This document shows, in pieces, positions 24,271-32,732 of a stretch of DNA of 64,000 nt. The position numbers and the translations under genes were made by a program. Origin of the DNA: Desulfofundulus kuznetsovii DSM 6115 (lineage in GTDB: Bacteria; Bacillota; Desulfotomaculia; Desulfotomaculales; Desulfovirgulaceae). The number at the start of each line of letters is the position of its first letter. The stretch's first letter is position 1. Below the pieces are notes generated by a model. That model was not told where the DNA came from, ran no database searches, and saw only the letters and a program-made list of their open reading frames with translations. The stretch is taken from the NCBI RefSeq assembly GCF_000214705.1, contig NC_015573.1, positions 2,425,001 through 2,489,000 on the forward strand, written 5' to 3'.

Positions 24271-25068
24271 TCAAATCCCCCCTTCCAAATCCTTGCTCGA
24301 CGTGAACGCCCGCATCATGAAGATAACGCCCACGGTGACGGCATTCGCCAGCCCGAGGGCGGCTTTCCCGGTACCCCCGGAAAAATACCCCCTGAGCGCC
24401 GTGGCGTCGAAAAACAACCCCGCGAGAAGTAAGATAACGACGACATACCCCGCCACCTTCGGCTCGGCCAGCTCCTTCACCCGTTCGGCCAGGAGGCGGT
24501 CCCTCTGCCGCAGCGCCGCGCCCAGCCGTTCGAGGCCGCGCGCCGCCGCACGGGGGCCGCCGGCGCGTTCGCTGGCCTCTACTATCTCCGCGAAAGCGGC
24601 GAATTCCGGCAGACCGTATTTTTCCGCAAGCCCCCTGAAGGCGTCCGGGAACCGGAAGCCGGACACATACCTGCGGTCTGCCAGCATCTGCTGGAACTCC
24701 CTGCTGAAAGGGTCCGGCAGTTCCCCGGCCGTCGTCTCCACCACTTCCGGCGTGGTCCTGTTGGCTGCGTACATGCCCGCCGCCGAAACGATGAAGTTGC
24801 GGGCCGCCTCGCGCCAGACGGACCTCCTTCTGGCTTCAAGGAACCCCCTTATTCCACCCGGCAGGAACCAGCCCGCGACCCCCCAGGGCAACCCGGCCAG
24901 AGGCGTGCCGAACACGAGGGATGCCAGCGCGAAAGAGCCGGCAGTGCATCCCACCGGCAGGGCAAAACGATGGAATATGTTACGCGCGGCGGATACCTCC
25001 GGTAAGGGTCCGCCGGCCAGGGTGTACAGGAGTAAGAAGAGGACTGCAAAGAGCAAGAGCACAAGCAA
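24271..25068 (-). CDS. tadB: TadB-like platform protein (set 2)
   Basis: A 265-residue protein with N-terminal helices, an F-domain (ARNFIVSAAGMYAANRTTPE; AAFAEIVEASERAGGPRAAA) and C-terminal helices (GYVVVILLLAGLFF). The start is TTG 25068 after GGAGGTGG. It lies between the second CpaF ATPase and TadC-2, the usual tadABC order. Confidence 0.7.
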   Translation of the reverse strand: MLVLLLFAVLFLLLYTLAGGPLPEVSAARNIFHRFALPVGCTAGSFALASLVFGTPLAGLPWGVAGWFLPGGIRGFLEARRRSVWREAARNFIVSAAGMYAANRTTPEVVETTAGELPDPFSREFQQMLADRRYVSGFRFPDAFRGLAEKYGLPEFAAFAEIVEASERAGGPRAAARGLERLGAALRQRDRLLAERVKELAEPKVAGYVVVILLLAGLFFDATALRGYFSGGTGKAALGLANAVTVGVIFMMRAFTSSKDLEGGI

Positions 25069-25102
25069 TCAACACCACCTCCAGAAAAACTTCTCTTCTG
25101 CC

Positions 25103-26430
25103 TCAGCACAGGTACCGCTCCTTCACCTCCTCGTACTCCGGCTTCACCTCCGCCCCACGGAAGGCCAGCATGGAGAGGCGTTCCGGCGTCACCGGGTTCT
25201 CGTAAATCCAGCGGCGCACTTTACCTTTCGTGGCGGCGAATTCCCCGGTGTCGAACCGGATGATCGTCCGGTACCCTTTCCCCGGGACCACTTCTACCAC
25301 TTCCATTAAAGTGCGCCGGGCTTCCGCCGTCAGGGTTTCCTTGTCCAGGAAAATCAGGAAGTGGAACATGGAAGAGATCTCTTCGTCCAGGTCCTCCCGG
25401 GGCAGCTCTATCCCTGCTTCCCGGTACATGCCCTTTAAAGCCGTCCGCAGGGAAGCCACGTTCCCGGCGTGACCGGTCGTCCAGAAACCTCCGCTGGTAC
25501 TGGCGGCCATCCGCGAGGCAGCCACTATTTCCTTACCGCGCACTTCTCCCACGATGCTCCTGTCCGGGTTGTTCCGGTTCATGGTCCTGACCAGGGAGCC
25601 CATGTCCACCACCACCCGGTCGCCCACCACCACCTCCACCAGGTTGATGCAGTTCTGGAGGTTGGGAAGGTACAGTTCAAAGCTGGTTTCAGCGATGAAC
25701 GTGCGTTCCAGGGAGTCTATGTGCAGCGCCAGCGCTCGCAGGAACGTGGTCTTGCCGGAGTCCGTCCGCCCGAAGACACCGATATTGGCATGGCCTTTGA
25801 CCAGCAAATCCACCAGCATGCGGGCCGCAAACTCCGGCAACAGCCGTTCTCCACCAGTTTTTCCATCGGCATGGGCGGCCTTACCAGTGGACTTTTGCGT
25901 ATGGTGCCGCCAACTCCCAGGGGGGAAACCTTGAACCCGAACACCGCCAGGCGCGAGCCGTCTTTCAGCCAGGCGTCCACTATGGGCGCGTCCTCCGTAA
26001 GAGGCCGCCCGGAGTCCTCGCATATTTTCTGGAAGTACCGCAGGGCCTCTTCGTTATCCTTGAAGTAGTGGTTGCCCGCGTACCAGGGCCTGCCGTGTTT
26101 CCCGTAGAAAACCCTGGGCACCCCGTCGGGGGAGGGGTTGACCATGACCTCCGTTATTTCCTCCGCACCGGGTCCCAGGAAAAACTCCTGAAGCGCCCCG
26201 TAGCCCGTGGCCTGCCCGGCGATTGCCTTCACTATATCGTCCACTTCGTGCGGGGCCACCAGGTCACTCCGCGTTAGCACCGCCCGGCGGACGGTTTCTT
26301 CGATGAAAGCGTGATCCTTCCGGGACGTGAAGAGGTCTTTGGGGAGGCTCCGGGCGATTTCCTCCACAATGCGCTTCTTCTCCCTTTCCTCCAGTTCGAG
26401 CCAGTCTGTGCTCTCAAATTCCAGCGGCAA
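25103..26430 (-). pseudogene. cpaF: second CpaF/VirB11-type ATPase, frameshifted
   Basis: Two frames join into one ATPase of about 442 residues. The N-terminal half (TTG 26430 after AGGAGGTGG) ends PMEKLV. The C-terminal half continues ERLLPEFAARMLVDLLVKGH, then Walker A FGRTDSGKTTFL, NPDRSIVGEVRG and WTTGHAGN. A single base is missing near 25848-25850; GTGGAGGAACGG would restore the frame. It heads the second tadABC set. Confidence 0.7.
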
Positions 26431-26449
26431 AATAAACCACCTCCTGAAA

Positions 26450-26480
26450 GAAAAAAGCCGGAGAACAACATCTCCGGCCC
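26450..26480 (-). terminator. terminator upstream of Tad set 2
   Basis: Hairpin GCCGGAGA-TGTTGT-TCTCCGGC then six T on the minus strand, just before the start of the second ATPase gene. No minus-strand gene is seen immediately upstream, so it may end a leader RNA. Confidence 0.7.
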
Positions 26481-26693
26481 GGCAGGAAAAGGAAAAATTT
26501 TCTCCATAAAGAATTAATTAGCGACAGAAGTTTTCACCGGCGTTCATACCCCAACAGTCATGCCGAACCCCCTCTGTACTCGAAGAGCACAACCAAAAGC
26601 GTTACGCTGGGATTTTTCCCCTCGCCACTTCCAAGCTTTGTAAGGAGGTGGAATGATCCACCATTTAAACGGTTTCCTTACTGGCATCTACTG
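26481..26693. other. leader region without a recognised gene; nested hairpin
   Basis: No gene of convincing length. At 26640-26681 GTAAGG pairs with CCTTAC and, inside, GGTGGA pairs with TCCACC around ATGA, burying an AAGGAGGTGG ribosome-site-like sequence before a 14-codon frame. The stretch ends against the terminator at 26450-26480, so an attenuated leader is possible. Confidence 0.3.
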
Positions 26694-27053
26694 TTAACCA
26701 CCGAACCTTAGAAAGAAAAAGTTAACAAAGTAAATCGAAGCAAAACCTGCAAGGAACGCAGATATTCGGACAATTTTACTGTGTTTTATACTAATTTCAT
26801 CCTGCAGCATTAAGAGAAACCACAGGGGATACAAGAACGAAACCAGTAGAAGAACGTAACGGTTTAGCTCTCCTTCTGTCATATAAAAAGCCACAGGACT
26901 TCCCGTTAATATCCCCCGTAGAAAAGCCCAGAAAAGCCTTAAAATAGCCTTTTTCTTCTCGGAAAGGAAGGGTGTTTTATGGATTTTGGAGATCCATTCA
27001 TCTTTGAATTTCAGAACGCGCTCCTGGAGCTTGCAACAAAAACAATTAACCAA
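26694..27053 (-). CDS. hypothetical membrane protein, 119 aa
   Basis: The start is TTG 27053 with GGGAGG seven bases upstream. The N-terminal 45 residues are basic with two cysteines (VNCFCCKLQ), followed by three hydrophobic segments (VLLLVSFLYPLWFLLML; AFLAGFASIYFVNFFF). The family is unknown. It overlaps a plus-strand gene by 75 bp at its 5' end, so one of the two starts may be misplaced. It is part of an AT-rich islet of membrane genes. Confidence 0.4.
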   Translation of the reverse strand: MVNCFCCKLQERVLKFKDEWISKIHKTPFLSEKKKAILRLFWAFLRGILTGSPVAFYMTEGELNRYVLLLVSFLYPLWFLLMLQDEISIKHSKIVRISAFLAGFASIYFVNFFFLRFGG

Positions 27054-27230
27054 TACTTTTCCTCCCTTCTTATCCTGGCCGGTATAGTAGGAACGCTCGA
27101 ACTCTTGAAAAGAATAGCAAAAGATTCCTTGCCGCTCGTCATTATAACCCGACTGGCTGAACTCTTCGCTATTCTATTTGTTCTCTATCTTTTGATTTAT
27201 AAATTAGAGCAATTTAAAGCAACTTTTTAA
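26979..27230 (+). CDS. hypothetical small membrane protein, 83 aa
   Basis: The ATG at 26979 follows AAGGAAGGG at good spacing. The protein has an acidic start (MDFGDPFIFEF) and two hydrophobic helices (FSSLLILAGIVGTLELL; LFAILFVLYLLIYKL). The family was not recognised. It is AT-rich and antisense to the start of the neighbouring minus-strand gene. Confidence 0.45.
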   Translation: MDFGDPFIFEFQNALLELATKTINQYFSSLLILAGIVGTLELLKRIAKDSLPLVIITRLAELFAILFVLYLLIYKLEQFKATF

Positions 27231-27249
27231 CTTTGGCCTCCCAAACCAA

Positions 27250-27432
27250 TTACGTTTTCCAAAAAAATTTCAAGTAGAAGTAAGAAGTGAAAGTTGTATT
27301 TACAGCTAACAAAAACAATAATTTTTCCTTGAAATCCCAACTCCCTGCCCCAAAGGTCCCTGATAACTGTACAAATTTATTGAACAAAATAAGCTCTACA
27401 GGAATACTAAAAACCAATACCGAAAGGAACAT
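27250..27432 (-). CDS. possible small membrane protein, 60 aa
   Basis: MFLSVLVFSIPVELILFNKF and a second helix near the C-terminus. The open frame extends upstream to 27612, but that part is antisense to the CPBP gene. No strong ribosome site precedes ATG 27432, so expression is uncertain. Confidence 0.3.
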   Translation of the reverse strand: MFLSVLVFSIPVELILFNKFVQLSGTFGAGSWDFKEKLLFLLAVNTTFTSYFYLKFFWKT

Positions 27433-27472
27433 CCATAAAATTATCTTTCTATAACCCAAGAGGGTGAATTTA

Positions 27473-28093
27473 GTGCTCAAGATTTTTATAATTTCTTCAG
27501 CCACCCTTATTTTCGTTTCTGACCTTATTCTTGTAGCTTTTTCTGCATTGGGGTTAGCACATAATCCCTCATTATTTTTGCTTGACATAAAATCCATCCC
27601 TTCCATTCTCATTGGAGTTTTTGCAGGTCTTTCTATGGCTATCGCTGGGCATTACATACTTGGCAAGATTAGGTTATGGGATGAAAGCGTAGCTTACTTG
27701 GTTGGTAACGCTCTTACATCTGGAGGGTTGCATAAACTCTTTATAGTTTCTCTAACGGCTGGACTTGTCGAGGAAACTTACACAAGAGGTACGTTATTAC
27801 TAATATTTAACGACAAAAACTTCCCGGGCTTTTCGTTTATCCTAGCATTTATTTTGGTGAATAGTATCTGGTCAATTAGTCACCTATTTCACCGTATAAA
27901 CGATTTATACACAAACCCATTACTCACCCTTAAGAAAGCGCTCCCCCATATTATTGTAATATTCATTACGGGTATCCCATTTACTGTTATCGCATTTGCA
28001 TATAACTCACTTTTACCACCAATTTTAGCCCACATGACTCTTGATCTTGCTTACGGAATATTCCATAGAAAGAAACTTCACTCTTCCAGGTAG
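27473..28093 (+). CDS. CPBP-family intramembrane metalloprotease
   Basis: About 206 residues with six or seven helices. The CPBP (type II CAAX protease/Abi) motifs are present: EETYTRG (usual form EExxxR), NSIWSISHLFHR and the final ILAHMTLDLAYG with its His and Asp. GTG 27473 follows GAGGGTGA. In Firmicutes such proteases process peptides or give bacteriocin self-immunity. Here it stands in an AT-rich islet with small membrane proteins, which could be partners or substrates, but no bacteriocin gene was recognised. Confidence 0.75.
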   Translation: MLKIFIISSATLIFVSDLILVAFSALGLAHNPSLFLLDIKSIPSILIGVFAGLSMAIAGHYILGKIRLWDESVAYLVGNALTSGGLHKLFIVSLTAGLVEETYTRGTLLLIFNDKNFPGFSFILAFILVNSIWSISHLFHRINDLYTNPLLTLKKALPHIIVIFITGIPFTVIAFAYNSLLPPILAHMTLDLAYGIFHRKKLHSSR

Positions 28094-28186
28094 CCTTTCT
28101 TTCACCCTGGTGTTACGTTGCACTCTTCACCACCATATAGTGAAAGTACGTGGCCACCATAAATTATAATGATTACCTTGTTATCG

Positions 28187-28702
28187 CTACCTCTCCGCCA
28201 CCGGCTTAACCACCCCCACCACCCTCATCGGTACCGTCACATACTGCGGCCCGATAAAAGGCAGGCTGGCCTTCAACACCGGGACTTCCAGTTCCGCCTG
28301 GTAGCCCGGTCCGGCGGTCGTGGCCTGCCCGCCCGAACCCGGCACCGTCGTGCCCGGAGGAGCGTAGCCGAAACTCACCAGCCTGACTGGGCCGGGCGGG
28401 AAGGAACCGCGGGGCGTAAAGTTGCTGCCGTCAAAGTCCGCATCGACCATCCGGGAAAAGGCGTACACGAACCACTGCCGGGCTTCGGGAGTCCTGGACT
28501 CAGCTCCGGATACGTCCCGTTGAAAATTAGCCGCATCTTTTGCGAATTCCATAGCCGCATCCAGCCACTGATAGATCGTAACCGCGTTCTTCTTGGCTGC
28601 AAATGCCGAAACAGCCACCATCGAGAACAGGGAAAGGACCACCACCAGGTACATGGGTAGAAGCATCAGGTGAACAGAGCCGCGCTGGTCGCGTAAAATC
28701 AC
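28187..28702 (-). CDS. TadE-like pseudopilin
   Basis: A 171-residue protein with a short leader (RDQRG) and one helix (LMLLPMYLVVVLSLFSMVAV), then an exported domain. GTG 28702 is chosen since AGGAGGTG lies six bases before it; an in-frame GTG at 28711 lies inside the ribosome site. It is probably a further minor pilin of the tad region, cut off from Tad set 2 by the AT-rich islet. Confidence 0.55.
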   Translation of the reverse strand: MILRDQRGSVHLMLLPMYLVVVLSLFSMVAVSAFAAKKNAVTIYQWLDAAMEFAKDAANFQRDVSGAESRTPEARQWFVYAFSRMVDADFDGSNFTPRGSFPPGPVRLVSFGYAPPGTTVPGSGGQATTAGPGYQAELEVPVLKASLPFIGPQYVTVPMRVVGVVKPVAER

Positions 28703-28717
28703 AACGAACACCTCCTG

Positions 28718-28752
28718 AAAAAAAGAGGAGCGGCCGGGAATTTAACCCGGCC
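28718..28752 (-). terminator. terminator after the secreted 538-aa protein
   Basis: Perfect GGCCGGG/CCCGGCC hairpin; the T run follows after CTCCTC on the minus strand. Confidence 0.6.
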
Positions 28753-28759
28753 CTTTCCA

Positions 28760-30376
28760 TTAGTACAGTACCGTCCCCGCCCCGGTGACTCTCAGGTTCT
28801 GCGTGGCCGTGCGGGTGTCCTCGGCAGTAACATAAATCGTCTCGCAATCGCCATCCTCGTCGCAAACCACGTAGTGGTACTGATATCTCACCGTGTAGGT
28901 GGCTGTCACGGGGTAGTCCTTGGGTTTCTCCGTGGTCAGCTGCTTGCCGTCGATCATCGAATAGACCGGGAACCCGTCCATGGCCCAATCTTCCACGAAC
29001 TTCACCGTGGCCTTCAGTTCGTCCGTGTCCGGGTCAGCCCTGCCCGGCACCTTCATGTTTACGGTTACGGTGCCCTGCGGCGGCAGCGGCCTGCCGAAAC
29101 TGAAGCTGGGGTGCTGTTTCGGATAGGTCAGTTTCGCTTCAGATATCTCCCACCAATCCAGAGTACCGCGGGGAGGTCTGGGTTTCTTAACCGTCAGCGT
29201 GGCCGTAACGTCGTCGGACCACTTGGCCGTGTTCACCGGCCTGGGCTTCGACGGCTGGTAGTTGCCCCGCAAATCCTTCCCAGGGTAGGAGTAAGCCTGC
29301 AGGACCAGCTCGCCTGATCCAGTGGACGGCGGAGGCAGTTTCTCGACCGTGATCAGGGCCTCGTCGCTGTTGTTGGCCCAGTTTGCGTCCTCGGATACAT
29401 CCACCGGGTTGATCTTGACCACTACTTTGCTGTCCCCGTCCTGGGCCGTTACCGACACTTCGTACTCATACTCCTGGCCCGGGGGAAACTCTACCAGCCC
29501 CTTCGGATCGGGAGCCCCGTTTTTCGGTACAAGAGTTACGGAATACTCGCGTCCGTTCACCACGTGATAGGCGGAAAGCCGCGCCCGGGAAGGTTTGGGA
29601 AAGCCCTGTTTAAGCCCGAAGGTGGCCGTGAATGTCAGCTTCTGCCCCGGGTCGGCCCGAACCTGCTTGGGAGTTATCTTGGCGTAAAAGTCGGGTGGTG
29701 CCTCTTTCGGGACCCCGTACCACTCCACATACACCGGCAGCCACCAGCGCCAGCCCTCCACGGCGTTCGCCAGGTTGGGGTTGGACTCGTCCCCGGGGAA
29801 GCGGTTCTCCTTGCGGTTGATGGCATTGTCCATAGGAGCAAGATTTAGCTGCCACTGCACGCTCACCGTGCCTTTCGACAGGTCCTCGCCGGTTTCCCGG
29901 ACGGAGAAGTTCTCAGGCTTGCGTTTGTAGTGACGATCGCGATACTGTGCCCAGATATAGTATTTTTGAGCTTCGTCCATCCCCGGCTTCCACCAGGGGT
30001 TGGGGTAACCGTAGCCCTGGAGTTCAGCGTAGGCGTCGTACTCCTCCTGCCCGAAGTCGCCCCTGACCTCGATCCGGGTAATCTTGTACCGCTTCAACAG
30101 GTCGGGAGGAAGGGTGTACACCGCCCTCGCTTTCTTGTCCCGCCAGTATGACGGATTTGATGCGTTGGGATCCCCTTGAGGGCCGTCTTTAACCCCGTCA
30201 CCGTCGCTGTCCTGCCATTCCCCGCTGGTGTGCTTCCAGACGTCGAAGTAGGCCAGCCCCACCTGCCGCCAGATCAGCTGCTCCTGCGGCTGGTCCTGCG
30301 CGGAAAACGCAGCGGGTACCAGGGAAACGAGCAGGGCCAGCACGATTAAAAGAGCCGCCACCTTGCGCACGCGCAC
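28760..30376 (-). CDS. secreted protein with Ig/CARDB-like domains, 538 aa
   Basis: The signal peptide is MRVRKVAALLIVLALLVSLV, then AFSAQDQP. Residues 20-200 form a tryptophan- and tyrosine-rich domain containing DSDGDGVKDG, a calcium-binding (thrombospondin type 3-like) motif. Residues 230-350 resemble a CARDB/Ig-like domain (KQVRADPGQKLTFTATFGLK). Residues 370-538 form another beta-rich domain. There is no cell-wall anchor. GTG starts are used and GAGGAG lies just upstream. It is likely an exported structural or binding protein of the pilus region; the role is unknown. Confidence 0.55.
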   Translation of the reverse strand: MRVRKVAALLIVLALLVSLVPAAFSAQDQPQEQLIWRQVGLAYFDVWKHTSGEWQDSDGDGVKDGPQGDPNASNPSYWRDKKARAVYTLPPDLLKRYKITRIEVRGDFGQEEYDAYAELQGYGYPNPWWKPGMDEAQKYYIWAQYRDRHYKRKPENFSVRETGEDLSKGTVSVQWQLNLAPMDNAINRKENRFPGDESNPNLANAVEGWRWWLPVYVEWYGVPKEAPPDFYAKITPKQVRADPGQKLTFTATFGLKQGFPKPSRARLSAYHVVNGREYSVTLVPKNGAPDPKGLVEFPPGQEYEYEVSVTAQDGDSKVVVKINPVDVSEDANWANNSDEALITVEKLPPPSTGSGELVLQAYSYPGKDLRGNYQPSKPRPVNTAKWSDDVTATLTVKKPRPPRGTLDWWEISEAKLTYPKQHPSFSFGRPLPPQGTVTVNMKVPGRADPDTDELKATVKFVEDWAMDGFPVYSMIDGKQLTTEKPKDYPVTATYTVRYQYHYVVCDEDGDCETIYVTAEDTRTATQNLRVTGAGTVLY

Positions 30377-30403
30377 ACACTCCTCTCAAAATTTTTGCTT
30401 ACA

Positions 30404-30430
30404 TAAAAGAAAGCGCCCCTCATGGCGCTC
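30404..30430 (-). terminator. terminator after the copper-amine-oxidase-like gene
   Basis: Hairpin AGCGCC/GGCGCT, then TTTCTTTT on the minus strand. Confidence 0.65.
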
Positions 30431-30441
30431 AGCGTTGTGTT

Positions 30442-31470
30442 CTATTTTTTCCCGGCGTAGAGCGGGTTCTCTATCGCCAGGTAAGTTTGGCCTTCGATGA
30501 TTATGTGCGTGACCTTGGTAATGTCGGCGGTGGGAAGGTTGCTGTATTTGTCCCTCAGATCATCAACCACGCTGTACTGCGCGGTGAAATTTTGCTTACC
30601 GTAAAAAGCCCAGTCGGGGTCACGGTATCTCAGGAGCTTTCCTTCGGCCAAGAGGACGCCGAAAGCAACCCCAGCAGTAGAATACCAATCAATGTAAATT
30701 TTATCTTTGGTAATACGCACATCTTTAACAATGTTTGCCTTAACTCCCCCGCTCATATCATAAGCGTTAGCCTTGATGTCGTCCATGGTCACATAGACAA
30801 TCTTCTGGTTGGGGTCAAGTGCAGAGTAGTTATAAAACCCCTCCATCACCTCGCCCTGGCCCTTGAGATCGACCACGGGCTTATTTATCCCCGGCACCTG
30901 CGGCTCCTCCGGCTTCTGTTCGTTCAAGTATTGCTTAACCGCGCTCAGGTCCGGCTTCTCTTCCCCCCTGGGCCAGCACACCACCAGGCCGAGGGAGGCG
31001 TCCCAGTCCACCTGATACCCCAGGGCCTCGGCCACCCACCGGGCCGGAAGGAAGGTACGCCCGCTCCTGACCAGGGGGGACACGTCCATGTCCCTGGCCT
31101 GGCCGTCGGATTTGATTTGCTTTTTACCGACAGTTAACTCCACCACCGGAAACCCGGGCTGTTTCAGCGTCACCAGCCGGGTCTTTTCGTTCCAGCCGAT
31201 GTTCCTGTCCTCCACCCCCAGGGCGTTGCTCAGGAAACGCACGGGGACGAAGGTACGACCCTGTTCTACAAACGGAGCAACATCCATCTTCACCCCGGGA
31301 GTCTGGCCGTTGACGAAGTATTCCCTGGTGCCGACCACGAAAACCACGGACTTGACCAGCTTCTGGTTTTCGTAGATGTCCACTTTCTCCTGCTGGGCCA
31401 GGGCCGGGAGGGCCAGGACGGCAAGCAGGAAAAGAGCCAGCATGGAAATTAATACTTTGCGCCTGGACAT
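30442..31470 (-). CDS. secreted protein with copper-amine-oxidase N-terminal-like domain
   Basis: About 342 residues from ATG 31470, which follows AAGGAG. The signal peptide is MSRRKVLISMLALFLLAVLA. Residues 45-170 contain two copies of the stalk-domain motif: PFVEQGRTFVPVRFLSNALG and PLVRSGRTFLPARWVAEALG. This Cu_amine_oxidN1 domain is common in clostridial surface proteins and binds the cell wall or serves as a stalk; it is not an oxidase by itself. The C-terminal 140 residues are unrecognised. Confidence 0.75.
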   Translation of the reverse strand: MSRRKVLISMLALFLLAVLALPALAQQEKVDIYENQKLVKSVVFVVGTREYFVNGQTPGVKMDVAPFVEQGRTFVPVRFLSNALGVEDRNIGWNEKTRLVTLKQPGFPVVELTVGKKQIKSDGQARDMDVSPLVRSGRTFLPARWVAEALGYQVDWDASLGLVVCWPRGEEKPDLSAVKQYLNEQKPEEPQVPGINKPVVDLKGQGEVMEGFYNYSALDPNQKIVYVTMDDIKANAYDMSGGVKANIVKDVRITKDKIYIDWYSTAGVAFGVLLAEGKLLRYRDPDWAFYGKQNFTAQYSVVDDLRDKYSNLPTADITKVTHIIIEGQTYLAIENPLYAGKK

Positions 31471-31493
31471 GAAAACCACTCCTTCTTAAGGAT

Positions 31494-31640
31494 TTACACC
31501 GGGCGCATCCCCGGCATGAAAATGACGAAAAGAGCAAGCATGATGACGAACCAGAAAAACCTCTGCATGATACCACTCCCCACCGTTCCACTTCCACTGT
31601 CGTATTTATACTGACGCGCGAACAGGAACCTTTGTTCCAT
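31494..31640 (-). CDS. small membrane protein, 48 aa
   Basis: MEQRFLFARQYKYDSGSG is followed by a hydrophobic helix (FFWFVIMLALFVIFMPG) and a short tail. ATG 31640 has AAGGTGG six bases upstream; an internal ATG at 31568 with GGGGAG upstream would give a 24-residue form. It sits just upstream of the secreted stalk-domain gene, possibly in one transcript. Function unknown. Confidence 0.4.
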   Translation of the reverse strand: MEQRFLFARQYKYDSGSGTVGSGIMQRFFWFVIMLALFVIFMPGMRPV

Positions 31641-31702
31641 GAACCACCACCTTCTGCTGGAATATTATAGCATAAGCAGGGCAAAAGCAGCCCCAAAAAT
31701 AG

Positions 31703-31724
31703 AAAAAGCCCGGCAGAGCCGGGC
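31703..31724 (-). terminator. terminator after the vapBC-like pair
   Basis: GCCCGGC-AGA-GCCGGGC with five T on the minus strand, just after the toxin gene stop. Confidence 0.85.
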
Positions 31725-31734
31725 AGGTTCCTGG

Positions 31735-32181
31735 TTAACCATTTCCTTTCAGAAAAGACACCAGCTCTTGTAGAAAATCCCCGGGTGTACCGATAGCAAA
31801 GTTCACCTTCCCTTTCAAATCGCTGTTCAGGAAATGTTTGTCCAGGCTTAACAGCCAATCCACCTTACCGGATATAGCCGCCGCCAGTATTGGAGCATCC
31901 TTTTCGTTGATCAATGAACTGGCGTACTCCAGATCCTCACTGGCTGCGTCCACTATCTTGAACGGCAATGTCTTAAACAGGACGTAGTAGCTGTCCATGC
32001 AACCTGGCAACTTCTTTTGAATGTTCCTCAGTACCTCGCCCACTACGTCTTCGGATATACAGGGAACAATTATCCCTAACTCGGCCAGGGCCAGCACTTC
32101 ATGTGAACCACCCGTACTTGAGGCAAGGGCAGCTATAATAACGCTGCTATCCAGAAACACCTTAATTTGTCTTATACTCAT
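31735..32181 (-). CDS. vapC: PIN-domain toxin (VapC-like)
   Basis: A 148-residue PIN protein: first acidic motif KVFLDSSVIIAAL, then EDVVGEVLRN, DAPILAAAISGK and WLLSLDKHF, giving the usual four acidic positions of PIN RNases. The upstream gene is an AbrB-type antitoxin that overlaps it by 20 bp, the standard layout of a VapBC toxin-antitoxin pair. PIN toxins cleave tRNA or rRNA when freed from the antitoxin. Confidence 0.8.
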   Translation of the reverse strand: MSIRQIKVFLDSSVIIAALASSTGGSHEVLALAELGIIVPCISEDVVGEVLRNIQKKLPGCMDSYYVLFKTLPFKIVDAASEDLEYASSLINEKDAPILAAAISGKVDWLLSLDKHFLNSDLKGKVNFAIGTPGDFLQELVSFLKGNG

Positions 32182-32452
32182 GGCTACCCTCTCTTAACTC
32201 GGCTAAAAGTTTTTCCAGGTCGATATCGTTTCTGGCCATTTCCTTGCGGACGGAAGCAGCCAGTTCCTTAACCGTTATCTTTTCCGGGGTAGCCACAATA
32301 GCCTTACCGGCCTGAAAAACTTCCAGGATTGTGTTCTCGTTGATTCCCAGGCGTTCTCTCATCTCGGACGGGATGGTAAATTGACCCTTTCCCCAGACAC
32401 GCACCTTTTTAACAACGGGGTAGCTTCGCTTTGTTACTATCCTTTCAGACAT
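32162..32452 (-). CDS. vapB: AbrB/MazE-type antitoxin (VapB-like)
   Basis: ATG 32452 follows AGGTGG at eight bases. The N-terminal half is a SpoVT/AbrB DNA-binding domain (VKKVRVWGKGQFTIPSEMRE, RLGINENTILEV). The acidic C-terminal half (EKLLAELREGSHEY) would wrap the toxin. Such pairs repress their own promoter and stabilise plasmids or islands. Confidence 0.8.
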   Translation of the reverse strand: MSERIVTKRSYPVVKKVRVWGKGQFTIPSEMRERLGINENTILEVFQAGKAIVATPEKITVKELAASVRKEMARNDIDLEKLLAELREGSHEYKTN

Positions 32453-32524
32453 ACGGAATTCCACCTTTCAGAGTTTCTCTTATTATATACTCTATAAGGT
32501 AGAAATTACAACCGTTCCTACAAA

Positions 32525-32547
32525 CAAAAAGCCCGGTTGAACCGGGC
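32525..32547 (-). terminator. terminator upstream of vapB
   Basis: GCCCGGTTGAACCGGGC with five T on the minus strand. The only minus-strand gene that could use it is the small toxin at 32830-32919, so its mRNA may run through both antisense RNAs. Confidence 0.7.
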
Positions 32548-32559
32548 AGTCAACTTCCC

Positions 32560-32588
32560 TTGACATTATGAAGGCTATATGTTACATT
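32560..32588 (+). promoter_or_regulatory. sigma-A promoter of antisense RNA 1
   Basis: TTGACA (32560-32565), 17-bp spacer, TACATT (32583-32588). Confidence 0.6.
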
Positions 32589-32594
32589 AAAAGC

Positions 32595-32685
32595 AGGAAT
32601 ACCATAACAACGGCGGTAGTGCCCCGACCTGCCGAGGTTTTCGGTTAAACCCTCTAAACTGTGCTGGCAGTTTAGAGGGTTTTTA
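32595..32685 (+). ncRNA. candidate antisense RNA 1 of a type I toxin system
   Basis: A short transcription unit with its own promoter and a strong terminator (AACCCTCTAAACT with its complement, then TTTTT, 32647-32685). It shares the motif AAAGNNGGAATNCCATAAC with the next RNA. It contains no convincing frame. It lies opposite the possible long 3' end of the small toxin mRNA. Confidence 0.5.
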
Positions 32686-32697
32686 ATCCCGCCGGAC

Positions 32698-32726
32698 TTG
32701 ACAATGTCGCTTTCTTTAAATTAAAT
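32698..32726 (+). promoter_or_regulatory. sigma-A promoter of antisense RNA 2
   Basis: TTGACA (32698-32703), 17-bp spacer, TTAAAT (32721-32726). Confidence 0.65.
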
Positions 32727-32732
32727 TAAAGG

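Noticed and set aside
26521-26690. A known riboswitch before Tad set 2
   Set aside because: I could not match c-di-GMP or other riboswitch cores on either strand; only a nested hairpin is supported.
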